DNA of 64,000 nt from Rossellomorea aquimaris (GTDB lineage: Bacteria > Bacillota > Bacilli > Bacillales > Bacillaceae_B). The notes under the pieces were generated by a model. It ran no database searches, had not been told where the DNA came from, and saw only the letters and a list, made by a program, of their open reading frames with translations. Positions 25,478 to 33,744 of the stretch are shown here, piece by piece (positions within the stretch are counted from its first letter, which is position 1; the number at the start of each line of letters is the position of its first letter). Position numbers and translations under genes: made by a program. The stretch lies in contig NZ_VTEX01000002.1 in assembly GCF_008180865.1 (NCBI RefSeq), positions 372,001 through 436,000 of the forward strand. Direction: 5' to 3'.

Positions 25478-27922
25478 TTATTTGACTTTTACTAGGCGCA
25501 ACGCATTCAAAATGACGATGATTGCTGCTCCTGTATCACTTAGCACCGCTAACCATAGTGTTAACCATCCTGGGAAGATCAAAGCAAGGGCCACAAATTT
25601 TACGATTAAAGAGAACCAGATGTTCTGCTTGATGATACTCAGCGCTTTTCTGCTCAAGTTTATCGTATGCGGCAGTTTTTCAAGGTTATCCGCCATTAGG
25701 ACAATGTCGGCCGTTTCCATCGCTGTGTCTGTTCCTGCACCGCCCATGGCAATCCCCAGATCCGCGGTTGCAAGTGCAGGAGCGTCGTTAATGCCGTCTC
25801 CGACCATTGCTACGTTATGGCCTTCTCTTTGTAATTGTTTGATCGCTTCCACTTTATCTTCCGGTAACAGTTCAGCAAAATAGCGGTTGACGCTTGTTTC
25901 CTTTGAAATCATCTTAGCTGTGCCTTCATTATCGCCTGTCAGCATGACAACTTGATTGACTCCTGCTTTCTTTAATCCGTTCAAGGCATTAACGGTTGTT
26001 GTCCTGATGGTATCAGCAACAGAAATGACGCCGATGATTTCTTTCCTTGTACCGATAATGACAACGGTTTTTCCTTTACTATGCAGATCTTCAACACTTG
26101 CTTTCGCTTCCCCGAGAGGAATCTCCATTTCATCAAAAAGCCTTGCATTTCCGGCATAATATACTTCCCCGCCAACGGTGGCTTGAACACCTTTACCCAC
26201 TATACTTTTGAACAACTCGCCTTGTTTAGCTTGAATCCCCTTGTCATTCGCGTATCGAACAATGGTTCGTGCAATCGGATGAGTTGAATATTCTTCCAGC
26301 GTCAAGGCGATAGACAGCAACTCGTCTTCCGATGTACGTAAAGCGTTGATTTGAGAAACGTTCGGTTTTCCTTCAGTCAAGGTACCCGTTTTATCAAAGG
26401 CGATGGCATTAATGGCCCCTGCCTTTTCCAGGAATGTTCCCCCTTTGATTAACACACCGTTCTTTGCAGCGTTTCCAATGGCAGAAACAATTGCGACAGG
26501 GGTAGAAATAACCAAGGCACATGGGCAGGCAACGACTAATAATTCAAGTCCTTTATAGAACCATTCTCCCCATGATCCAAAATTTAATAAAGGAGGGATC
26601 ACCATGACGACTAGTGCCAGGACGAATACAATCGGTGTATAGATCCCCGCAAACTTATCTATAAACGCCTGGGTGGGAGCCTTCTGTTCCTGGGCTTCTT
26701 CAACGAGGTGAATGATCTTGGAGATAGTGGTGTCCTCCACTAACTTGGTGACTTTCACTTCAAGAGACCCGTTTTCATTGATGGTTCCTGCGTATACGGT
26801 ATCACCGGCTTGTTTATCGACGGGTATGGATTCTCCGGTTATCGGAGCTTGATTGACACTGGATTCACCGGTCACAATCTCTCCGTCTAATGGGATTCTA
26901 TCACCGGGTTTAACAACCAGAATATCACCGACGGACACTTCTTCAACAGGTTTCTTCATCAATTGAGAGCCCACTTTAATCCACGCTTCCGACGGAGCCA
27001 GGTTCATTAAATTCCGTATAGAGTCCCTTGTTTTTTCAAGTGACATATTTTGAAGAGTCGTGCCGAGAGCGAATAACCAAACCACTGTTGCACCTTCCAG
27101 CCACTCCCCGATGAAGGCAGCACCAATGGCCGCAGCTGACATGAGGACATTCATATCCAATGACCGGCTTTTAATAGAATAAAAGGCACTTTTCACCGGC
27201 TTATAACCGCTGATTACCATCGCCATCGCGTACATAAGGGTGGTTATGAATGGGGAAACACCGGTAAAGGATCCGATAAAACCTAGTGCAATCAATATCC
27301 CTGATGTAATGATCAACCCTTTACCTTCATTGTGCTTAGCTGGTTCAGCACCATTGTTCTTTGAGGACAATGACGCCCTAAAGCCGATTTTAGACACTTC
27401 AGAAATGATTTCTTCCACACTGTTTTCATGCTCAGCTTTCAATTTGCCCGTTGAAAAGTGGACACTTACACTGTTTACACCGGGGATAGTGTTTAAGTGG
27501 TTTTCAATACTTTTGGCACAGCTGCTGCAATCCATGCCTTCTACATGGTAAATCCTCACGTTTTTATTTTGTTCTAAGGGCTCAACCTTAAATCCAAGCT
27601 TTTGCACCACATCTTCCACATGTTCAAGATTCGTTTCTTTATTCCCCATGAACCGAAGTTTACCTGTATTATAATTTACTTTTATATCTTCTATGTTTTT
27701 TAATTTTCCTAATCCTTTTTCAATGGATGCGGCGCAAGAAGGACAATCCATCCCGAATACTCTGTATTCAACCATCTCAGCACTTGCAATGCCAGCAGCT
27801 CCTACTGCGACCGCCTCGCTTCTGCAACATGACTGTTTCTTCTCAATTACTTCTTCACTGCTGCAACAGCTTTTTTCTTTAAGATCTTCCGCAGCTTCAG
27901 AACTGCAACATTTATCGGCCAC
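25478..27922 (-). CDS. cadA: Heavy-metal translocating P1B-type ATPase (Cd/Zn/Pb exporter)
   Basis: The 814-residue pump has three N-terminal double-cysteine clusters (KCCSSE, SCCSSE, SCCRSE), two HMA domains (GMDCPSC at 57-63, GMDCSSC at 129-135), TGES at 362-365, CPC at 466-468, DKTGT with Asp510, His548-Pro549 and GDGINDAP at 708-715. CPC with the C-terminal SDTGA segment is typical of zinc/cadmium/lead pumps rather than copper pumps. The start is GTG with GGGGGTGAAGAA upstream. It lies 11 bases after a metal-sensing repressor gene, so the two form an operon. CadA is the best-fitting name; the actual ion is inferred. Confidence 0.93.
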   Translation of the reverse strand: MADKCCSSEAAEDLKEKSCCSSEEVIEKKQSCCRSEAVAVGAAGIASAEMVEYRVFGMDCPSCAASIEKGLGKLKNIEDIKVNYNTGKLRFMGNKETNLEHVEDVVQKLGFKVEPLEQNKNVRIYHVEGMDCSSCAKSIENHLNTIPGVNSVSVHFSTGKLKAEHENSVEEIISEVSKIGFRASLSSKNNGAEPAKHNEGKGLIITSGILIALGFIGSFTGVSPFITTLMYAMAMVISGYKPVKSAFYSIKSRSLDMNVLMSAAAIGAAFIGEWLEGATVVWLFALGTTLQNMSLEKTRDSIRNLMNLAPSEAWIKVGSQLMKKPVEEVSVGDILVVKPGDRIPLDGEIVTGESSVNQAPITGESIPVDKQAGDTVYAGTINENGSLEVKVTKLVEDTTISKIIHLVEEAQEQKAPTQAFIDKFAGIYTPIVFVLALVVMVIPPLLNFGSWGEWFYKGLELLVVACPCALVISTPVAIVSAIGNAAKNGVLIKGGTFLEKAGAINAIAFDKTGTLTEGKPNVSQINALRTSEDELLSIALTLEEYSTHPIARTIVRYANDKGIQAKQGELFKSIVGKGVQATVGGEVYYAGNARLFDEMEIPLGEAKASVEDLHSKGKTVVIIGTRKEIIGVISVADTIRTTTVNALNGLKKAGVNQVVMLTGDNEGTAKMISKETSVNRYFAELLPEDKVEAIKQLQREGHNVAMVGDGINDAPALATADLGIAMGGAGTDTAMETADIVLMADNLEKLPHTINLSRKALSIIKQNIWFSLIVKFVALALIFPGWLTLWLAVLSDTGAAIIVILNALRLVKVK

Positions 27923-27933
27923 TTCTTCACCCC

Positions 27934-28257
27934 CTAAATGATATGATTATGACAACGAGCTACATCGTTTTGTACTTCCTCCAGCACTACATCAAACATC
28001 GTTAACAAATCGCGGACTTTTTGATTGCTTAAACTATAATAGATATACTTCCCTTCCTGTCTGCCCACAATGAGCCCGCATCCCTTTAAACAGGAAATAT
28101 GTTGAGAAATACTTGACTGACTGCCATCCAAGTCTTTAACAATCTGCGATACCGTTTTTTCTTCTTCTTTTATACACTCCAGAATTTGTATTCTTAATTT
28201 ATGGGCAAAGCCTTGCAGAAACTTTATTTTTGTATCCATATCAATCTCTTTCAACAC
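27934..28257 (-). CDS. ArsR/SmtB family metal-sensing repressor, CmtR-like
   Basis: This 107-residue winged-helix protein has SQIVKDLDGSQSSISQHISC as the DNA-reading helix. It lacks the ELCVCDL metal motif of CadC. Instead it has SCLKGCG with Cys56 and Cys60 and a C-terminal ARCHNH with Cys102. This arrangement matches CmtR of Mycobacterium, which senses cadmium and lead through Cys57, Cys61 and Cys102. GTG 28257 follows AAGGGG; a TTG next to it is an alternative. The cadA gene lies directly downstream. Confidence 0.9.
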   Translation of the reverse strand: MLKEIDMDTKIKFLQGFAHKLRIQILECIKEEEKTVSQIVKDLDGSQSSISQHISCLKGCGLIVGRQEGKYIYYSLSNQKVRDLLTMFDVVLEEVQNDVARCHNHII

Positions 28258-28274
28258 TATAAACCCCTTCCACT

Positions 28275-28339
28275 CATATTAGATATTTCTAATACGTCTT
28301 CATTACTAACATATTACCAATATCTAATATGTGTGTCAA
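28275..28339 (-). promoter_or_regulatory. Promoter and operators of the repressor-cadA operon
   Basis: On the minus strand TTGACA (28339-28334) and TAATAT (28316-28311) are spaced by 17 bases, a strong sigma-A promoter. CATATTAGATATT at 28275-28287 and its exact complement at 28319-28331 form an inverted repeat; the second arm lies in the promoter spacer. A compact palindrome TATTAGA-tatt-TCTAATA lies at 28277-28294. These are the expected repressor sites. Confidence 0.8.
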
Positions 28340-28508
28340 AATTAGTATAAAAAACTTGTCGTTTCCATAAATCCATGGGCATCCAGAATACTGTTAACGG
28401 GGCCAGGCACGACAGTTTTCATAAAAAAATAAGCCTATCCTGATTTGGATAAGCTCACGTTAAATGAAGATCTTCATATGATAATTGATTATGCTCAAGC
28501 TGAATAAA

Positions 28509-29267
28509 TCAGCTTTCAAGAATGAGTCCTCTTTGTTGATATAATTCACTGATTTCTTTTATTTTGAAAGGAACATTCTCAATCCTTATGGAAGTAGATG
28601 CATGTTCTTTTATTGGATGCTCTCCAACACAGACGCTGTACTTTGCGTTTTGAAACAGTTCTAAATCATTCTGGTCATTTCCGAATGCAATGAACTCGCC
28701 TGGTAGTATGCCTAATTGTCTCAAACCCTCCACCTTTTGTATTCCTATTGGGCTTATATCCATGAGTTCTTCATCCCCATGTTCGTATACTTGTACAGAT
28801 AGCTTCTCGAGCTGTTGTTTGATTGCTTGGTCTCTAGTAAATAATACGATTTTCGTGATCTTTGATAATTGAGCCAATGGCTGATTTACAGCACTCTTTT
28901 CAGGATCAAGATTACGGAATATAGGATGATGACGATTTCCTGTGTAGCTGTAATCCCAATCACTGTCTATCAGATAAGTCAGCTGGTTGGTTTCTATGAT
29001 CTGTTTTATATGATTTACTGCTTCTGCTGTGAAAGTACGGGTCTTAATCTCCTGATCTGCATACGTAAAGGCACCATTCCCACCAACCATCCGATAATGC
29101 CGGAAATCTTCAGGCAGAACGGGTAATAAATCGCGAATAGGCCTGGCTGAAGCAAATACAATTTCGTGCCCCTGTTGCTTACAAACGTTTAACGCATCAC
29201 AAATCTCTTGGGTTAAGGGTTTTCCTTTAAAACAAATCGTCCCATCTAAATCGAATACAAAAATCAT
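28509..29267 (-). CDS. HAD superfamily phosphatase, Cof type (IIB)
   Basis: The 252-residue protein has motif I VFDLDGTI, motif II FASARP and a C-terminal FGNDQNDLELFQNA (motif IV), with a large C2 cap between. This is the Cof-type layout of phosphatases for sugar phosphates and similar compounds. AGAGGTGAAAAAAG precedes the ATG. Another HAD gene of a different subtype lies just upstream, with 26 bases between, so both may be cotranscribed. Confidence 0.9.
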   Translation of the reverse strand: MIFVFDLDGTICFKGKPLTQEICDALNVCKQQGHEIVFASARPIRDLLPVLPEDFRHYRMVGGNGAFTYADQEIKTRTFTAEAVNHIKQIIETNQLTYLIDSDWDYSYTGNRHHPIFRNLDPEKSAVNQPLAQLSKITKIVLFTRDQAIKQQLEKLSVQVYEHGDEELMDISPIGIQKVEGLRQLGILPGEFIAFGNDQNDLELFQNAKYSVCVGEHPIKEHASTSIRIENVPFKIKEISELYQQRGLILES

Positions 29268-29293
29268 CTTTTTTCACCTCTGGCGTGTTGGCA

Positions 29294-29968
29294 TTAAGTA
29301 ATATAGCTTATTAATCTATCAAAAGAATCGATCTCGGCATATGGTTTGATATCGGTATCATTCTTAATCCTTTTAGGATTGAACCATATGCCCTTAATAT
29401 GTGCATGTTGACAGCCTCTAATATCTTTTTCTAAGTCATCTCCTACGAATAAGACATCTTCCGGCTGCACATTCAGCTTATGCAGTGCTAATTCAAATAT
29501 GCGTTTGTCGGGTTTAGTCATTCTCACTTCTTCAGAAATAATGATTGTGTCGAAATAATTAGTTAACCCGGAGTTCATTATTTTAGCTTTTTGTCTATGA
29601 GTGGTTCCATTTGTAATAATTCCAACTTTTACGTGCTGCTTTATGGTATTTACGATAGTAAGAGTATGCTGATTGATAGAAAAACATCGCGGGAAATGAT
29701 GATTCCAAAAATCTTGAATGTCATGGCGTGGTAATCTATTCTGCGGTGGGAACTCATCAAATAATGATTCAAAGACGTTTATCTTATTGTTATCGCCATA
29801 GCTTCCTTTATCGTATTCTTTGAACCTATGCAACATTTCGTCTTTTGCTGGATGTTGAACATCTTCATAACACTTTTCTAAAATAACCGAAAACATTTTA
29901 TCTACAGCGAGATCCCTGTCAAGTAAGGTATCATCCAGATCGAATAGGATTGCTTTATAATTACTCAA
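29294..29968 (-). CDS. HAD superfamily hydrolase (YjjG-like)
   Basis: The 224-residue protein has motif I FDLDDTLLDRD, motif II GIITNGTTHRQ, TKPDKRIF with the motif III lysine and FVGDDLEKDIRG (motif IV). The small helical cap and length fit pyrimidine 5'-nucleotidase or related phosphatases. The start TTG at 29968 has only a weak ribosome binding site. The substrate is unknown. Confidence 0.88.
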   Translation of the reverse strand: MSNYKAILFDLDDTLLDRDLAVDKMFSVILEKCYEDVQHPAKDEMLHRFKEYDKGSYGDNNKINVFESLFDEFPPQNRLPRHDIQDFWNHHFPRCFSINQHTLTIVNTIKQHVKVGIITNGTTHRQKAKIMNSGLTNYFDTIIISEEVRMTKPDKRIFELALHKLNVQPEDVLFVGDDLEKDIRGCQHAHIKGIWFNPKRIKNDTDIKPYAEIDSFDRLISYIT

Positions 29969-30002
29969 ATATCTTCACGGCCTTTCTCTCATTATATAAT
30001 CC

Positions 30003-30221
30003 TCACATTTTCTTACCAATTCTAGAATGTCTTTTATCAGAGGCACTTAGTATCAATAAAAAAGCAAAAAGATAAGCAACACTGCCTATAATTATCTTTG
30101 TCCCATTACCTAATGGGAATAGAAATGACAAGAAAAATATACATAATGGACTAAATAATATTAAAGCTAAGCCTATTGTAAATGCCACTTTCTCAGGTAG
30201 TGCTTTAATTTTACCTAACAT
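30003..30221 (-). CDS. Small two-helix membrane protein
   Basis: The 72-residue protein has two hydrophobic helices (VAFTIGLALILFSPLCIFFL and IIIGSVAYLFAFLLILSA) and basic ends. GAGAAGGTG precedes the ATG. It lies between the HAD gene and another tiny membrane gene on the same strand. The function is unknown. Confidence 0.7.
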   Translation of the reverse strand: MLGKIKALPEKVAFTIGLALILFSPLCIFFLSFLFPLGNGTKIIIGSVAYLFAFLLILSASDKRHSRIGKKM

Positions 30222-30273
30222 TTATTTTCACCTTCTCTAATAAGATCTGTTTACTTATTAATCCAGGTTAACA

Positions 30274-30441
30274 TTAAGAATTTTCCAGAAGCCATAGTAC
30301 AATGAAGGTGATCAATAGAACACCCCACACAATAAATGAAAACGTTCTTCTTTTATTAGTATATTTAATGAATTTCGTACCGATAAATTCAACTATTACA
30401 CCTAGTAGAAGCAAGATACACATCAGTGCGAAATTATTCAA
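30274..30441 (-). CDS. Small two-helix membrane protein, 55 residues
   Basis: The product has two helices (FALMCILLLLGVIVEFIG and TFSFIVWGVLLITFIVLWLL) joined by a basic loop KYTNKRR. The frame is open further upstream, but GAAGGAG eight bases before a TTG at 30441 fits best; the upstream part is not protein-like. The function is unknown. Confidence 0.65.
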   Translation of the reverse strand: MNNFALMCILLLLGVIVEFIGTKFIKYTNKRRTFSFIVWGVLLITFIVLWLLENS

Positions 30442-30569
30442 GTTATTAACTCCTTCACTAACTTTTCGTTTAATCGCCTGTTTACCTAAGTTAAAAGGGT
30501 GGCTGCTAAACTCACCATTCCAGCAGATCACTGTTATGTAGTTTTCGCCCTCCTATCATCGCCACCCTT

Positions 30570-30992
30570 TTAATCAAAAAACTTCATATGCGTCTTCTCT
30601 TCTCTATAGTAATCCAATCTGTCTTGTAATGTCCCTGTATGAAATTCAAATTTATGGCCATCTGGGTCCGTAAAATAGATAGACTCTTTATCTCTTTTAT
30701 CTCTCTGGCGACCTGACAAGATATTTACATTTAATTTCTTTAGTTTGTCGTACATACTGTCAAAATCCTTATCTTCAATGGAAAAGGCAACATGTGTGTA
30801 GGATTGATGTATTTCATTGCGGGGGATGTCGTTCTCTACATTAAGGGCAAACCACATTCCCTGTACATCCAAGTAAGCCGTTTTTCTTCCCTTTACTAAT
30901 AATTTTGCATCGAATATTTTCTGATAAAACTCAATGGACGTTTCTAAATCGGTAACTGAAAATAGAAAATGATTAAGCCCTTTGATTGTCAT
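30570..30992 (-). CDS. fosB: Metallothiol transferase FosB (fosfomycin resistance type)
   Basis: The 140-residue VOC protein matches FosB strongly: [20 protein letters not shown] at the start and [20 protein letters not shown] near the end. The manganese ligands are His8, His67 (SYTHVAF) and Glu116 (KFEF). FosB opens the epoxide of fosfomycin with bacillithiol, which protects cell-wall synthesis. AGGTGAATAA precedes the ATG. A palindrome of the AAGAACCGTCC family lies 18 bases upstream of its start. Confidence 0.95.
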   Translation of the reverse strand: MTIKGLNHFLFSVTDLETSIEFYQKIFDAKLLVKGRKTAYLDVQGMWFALNVENDIPRNEIHQSYTHVAFSIEDKDFDSMYDKLKKLNVNILSGRQRDKRDKESIYFTDPDGHKFEFHTGTLQDRLDYYREEKTHMKFFD

Positions 30993-31009
30993 TTATTCAC
31001 CTCAAGGAA

Positions 31010-31067
31010 GCGTCAGGACAGTTCTGATCCCTCCTAATAACAAAAAAACAAAGAACCGTCCCTACGC
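31010..31067. repeat. Palindromic repeat of the GGACGGTTCTT family
   Basis: Two arms of 16 bases (GCGTCAGGACAGTTCT and AGAACCGTCCCTACGC) are complementary except for three positions and enclose a 26-base A-rich centre. The same arms occur at 36772-36809, and single arms near 18570 and 59007. Confidence 0.75.
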
Positions 31068-31088
31068 ATTATTAACATCTCTCTTTTT

Positions 31089-31580
31089 TTACTGTTCCAT
31101 TTTTTCTAATAAACCATCATCATTCATATTTCGAATGGTTACAATCTTGCCATCGTCATTGAGGTTCATTCTTGCTGTGATCGTAGCAGTGTCGGTTTGG
31201 CCGTCTTTCCTGTATTCCACTTCGACTTCATAATCATAAGCTTGGTCTTGATCCTTTTGTATATCAATATTCGTTGGTTTCAATTGGTACCCATTTTCAT
31301 ATGCAACTCTTTGAAATAACAAAATGTGATTGGTATTAATCATATCTTCCCAATTCATAACCAGCGGCTTATAGTTTTCTTGTACATACTCTTCTAATTC
31401 AGGCGGAAATGCATCATCTTGTTCTAGAGCGTACGATAGTTCGTCATTAGGTCCTGTGAATTCTTTCTCCAAAAAAGTTTGGATGGTCTTCACACTCTCA
31501 TCACTTTCCTTTGGAGAGCTACAGCCTGCGGCCAGAACAATGACAGATGCTAAAATGGTAATGCCCATGATTTTTTTCAT
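31089..31580 (-). CDS. Lipoprotein of unknown function
   Basis: The 163-residue protein begins with a lipoprotein signal whose lipobox is LAAGC (Cys20), so it is anchored on the outer face of the membrane. The mature part is acidic (KEFTGPNDELSYALEQDDAF) with a beta-rich end (DYEVEVEYRKDGQTDTATIT). The start at 31580 follows GGAGGAGGTTGGGTC; the longer frame lacks a site. I do not recognise a named family. Confidence 0.85.
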   Translation of the reverse strand: MKKIMGITILASVIVLAAGCSSPKESDESVKTIQTFLEKEFTGPNDELSYALEQDDAFPPELEEYVQENYKPLVMNWEDMINTNHILLFQRVAYENGYQLKPTNIDIQKDQDQAYDYEVEVEYRKDGQTDTATITARMNLNDDGKIVTIRNMNDDGLLEKMEQ

Positions 31581-31657
31581 GACCCAACCTCCTCCGTAAT
31601 CATCTATACGTACAATAATGGTAAAAGTTTCAATTTTCTTAGCAATCGCTCTGACCA

Positions 31658-31692
31658 TTAAAAAGAAGCTTACCCTTTTCTGGATAAGCCTC
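31658..31692 (-). terminator. Terminator of the 31761 gene
   Basis: On the minus strand GAGGCTTATCC pairs with GGGTAAGCTTC around a short loop, with two mismatches, and is followed by five T bases. The hairpin is close kin to the one inside the 80-bp repeats. Confidence 0.75.
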
Positions 31693-31760
31693 CGCATCTT
31701 GAACCACTTACAGAATAACTAAAACATTGGTTCGTCCGTATTTGTGAATTGCAAATATAA

Positions 31761-32195
31761 CTATTCACTTGTTTGGATAAGTTCCCTCGTAGTAGAATCA
31801 TAGATTTTATAACTTATTTCAAACTCATGATCCTTTGTGACTGTGAGCTCACAATAGTACGGAACTGCCCTTCCATAAGAATCCAAGTCGGGGATATCTC
31901 TGAAATAAAAAACATCGGAGGAATCATCCATTTTAAATGATGCTTCACTGGTTCTCCCAGATGAATCTATCTCGATCGTGCAACTCCCTTTTACAACATC
32001 GTACTCTTGGAATAACATATATTTTAAGCTAGGGAGAGTTATAATTAGCAACAGACCGCTGAATATTAATAAAAAAAGAGCTTTACATGTATTGGAAAGA
32101 GTAAATTCTTTTTCCTTGAACATATAAATAAACCAAAAAACACCAATCAATAATAATACTGCACCTATTATCAACATAGCATAATATATTTGCAT
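31761..32195 (-). CDS. Two-helix membrane protein with extracytoplasmic domain
   Basis: The 144-residue protein has two N-terminal helices (AMLIIGAVLLLIGVFWFIYM and ALFLLIFSGLLLIITLPSL) and then a beta-rich domain of about 80 residues (CTIEIDSSGRTSEASFKMDD, YYCELTVTKDHEFEISY). GGGGA six bases before ATG 32195 favours that start. I do not recognise the family. Confidence 0.75.
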   Translation of the reverse strand: MQIYYAMLIIGAVLLLIGVFWFIYMFKEKEFTLSNTCKALFLLIFSGLLLIITLPSLKYMLFQEYDVVKGSCTIEIDSSGRTSEASFKMDDSSDVFYFRDIPDLDSYGRAVPYYCELTVTKDHEFEISYKIYDSTTRELIQTSE

Positions 32196-32319
32196 CCTCA
32201 TTCCCCAGTTGGAAGTAAATCCATTTTCATGTTATTGAATATACGTTTGAATCTTGAAAAAGTTTCGTGAAATCCCCTGAATGCCGGATGGAAAATAACT
32301 CAATTTAACTCAACTGAGA

Positions 32320-32769
32320 TTATAGAAAAAGTTGTTCTTCAGAAATGACTTGTATTCCGTTTCTTTTAAGTAATGCAGTCGTGACTCCATTTCCAATAAT
32401 TTTCTTGCTTTTAAATTCACCATTATAAATCATTGCACTTCCACACGAGGGGCTATATTCTTTAAGAACAACTACCTCTGCATGAGCCTCTTTGGCCTTT
32501 TTTAATGTAGCATATGCCCCTTTTAAGTACATCTCCGTAACGTCTCTACCTGATTTCTCGACTACTTTCGCTTTTCCATCTAATACATCATCCCCGTTAC
32601 CACCTATTATTTCAGCAGGTTCTCTGGGAGTTGAAAATCCGCCAAGCAACTCCGGGCATATAGGTATTGCCTTATTCCCTTCTATTAGTTTACTAATCTT
32701 ATGATCTAGACAATGTGAACCGTTATATCTTACTTGAAAACCTGCTAAACACGAACTCACTAATATCAT
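32320..32769 (-). CDS. DUF523 family protein
   Basis: The 149-residue protein has the DUF523 signatures: LVSSCLAGFQVRYNG at the start, PICPELLGGFSTPREPAEI and LKEYSPSCGSAMIY. Conserved cysteines in these motifs suggest metal or Fe-S binding. AGGTGG before the ATG at 32769 is a better site than the GTG three codons upstream. The role of the family is not established. Confidence 0.9.
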   Translation of the reverse strand: MILVSSCLAGFQVRYNGSHCLDHKISKLIEGNKAIPICPELLGGFSTPREPAEIIGGNGDDVLDGKAKVVEKSGRDVTEMYLKGAYATLKKAKEAHAEVVVLKEYSPSCGSAMIYNGEFKSKKIIGNGVTTALLKRNGIQVISEEQLFL

Positions 32770-32797
32770 TGATGCCACCTCATTTTAATAGGGAAAG

Positions 32798-33391
32798 TTA
32801 CAACTTAATTTCATACTCCATTCGTTTTGCTGTCTCTACAGCTACATCTTTTCCATGAAGTCGAGATATCAGGTGAAACGACATATTAATTCCTGCTGAT
32901 ATTCCACCAGATGTTATAATTGATCCTTCATCGACAAATTTAACATCACGCTGGACTGATACATTAGGAAATTCATGTTTTAATCGATCAATATCCATCC
33001 AATGCGTTGTCGCTTTTCTTCCATCAAGAATTCCTGCTTTTGCAAGAAGCAGCGCACCCGTACAGACTGAAGTCAGAAACTCTGTTCTTGATTGCTGGGC
33101 TTTAATCCATTCAATGATAGTAGGATTGTTTATTTCAATCTGTTCAGCACCATACCCTCCAGGAATAATCACGATATCTAATGAAGGATGGTTAGCTAAA
33201 CTAAAATCAGGAACAACTTTCAAACCATTCCTTGCCGTAACCAAATCTCCATTTTCAGATATTGTTTTAACAACAAACGGCTTTTCATTTGAAGTAGGTA
33301 AAGTCGCTACAGAAAAAACTTCAAATGGTCCTGCAAAATCCAAAACTTCTACATCGTTAAATAGTAAAATACCAACTGTACGCTGTTGCAT
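32798..33391 (-). CDS. DJ-1/PfpI family protein (class I glutamine amidotransferase-like)
   Basis: The 197-residue protein has the DJ-1/PfpI fold: VGILLFNDVEVLDFAGPFEV at the start, IIPGGYG and the nucleophile elbow TSVCTGALLLAKAG with Cys110, then THWMD. It resembles isonitrile hydratase-like and ThiJ-like members rather than AraC fusions. CAGGAGGTTTAAAAC precedes the ATG. The DUF523 gene follows 28 bases downstream and may be cotranscribed. Confidence 0.9.
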   Translation of the reverse strand: MQQRTVGILLFNDVEVLDFAGPFEVFSVATLPTSNEKPFVVKTISENGDLVTARNGLKVVPDFSLANHPSLDIVIIPGGYGAEQIEINNPTIIEWIKAQQSRTEFLTSVCTGALLLAKAGILDGRKATTHWMDIDRLKHEFPNVSVQRDVKFVDEGSIITSGGISAGINMSFHLISRLHGKDVAVETAKRMEYEIKL

Positions 33392-33744
33392 GTTTTAAAC
33401 CTCCTGAAAGAAAAATTTGTAAATGTTTGAAAATAAGACTTAACTTTAGCTAGATAATCGATATTTCCTTTTTATGGGGCAGATGATCAAATTTGCAAGG
33501 CTCAATTTATCTTATTAATGAGTGACAATCAAATATAGGTGGTGGAATTGCTTGTATGCACAGCCATAGCACTTCACCGAATTCCAATATTTCCTTCTAT
33601 TAAACTATAATTGGGCCCGATAAACGCGCCCGATTGTTGAAGATCAAAGGCTGTTGAAGCTGGATCGTACTTATATAACTCTCGCACTCGTTGTTGAACA
33701 AGAAAAGGTTATTATGAATCAATACTATTCTAGGCATTTATAAA
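33392..33744. other. Gene-free stretch with short GC-rich inverted repeat
   Basis: I see no gene. At 33615-33631 GGGCCCGATAAACGCGCCC can fold weakly, and the following text (GTTGAAGATCAAAGGC) resembles other hairpin remnants of this region. It must contain the end of the MFS gene's transcript and the promoter of the 32798 gene. Confidence 0.45.
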
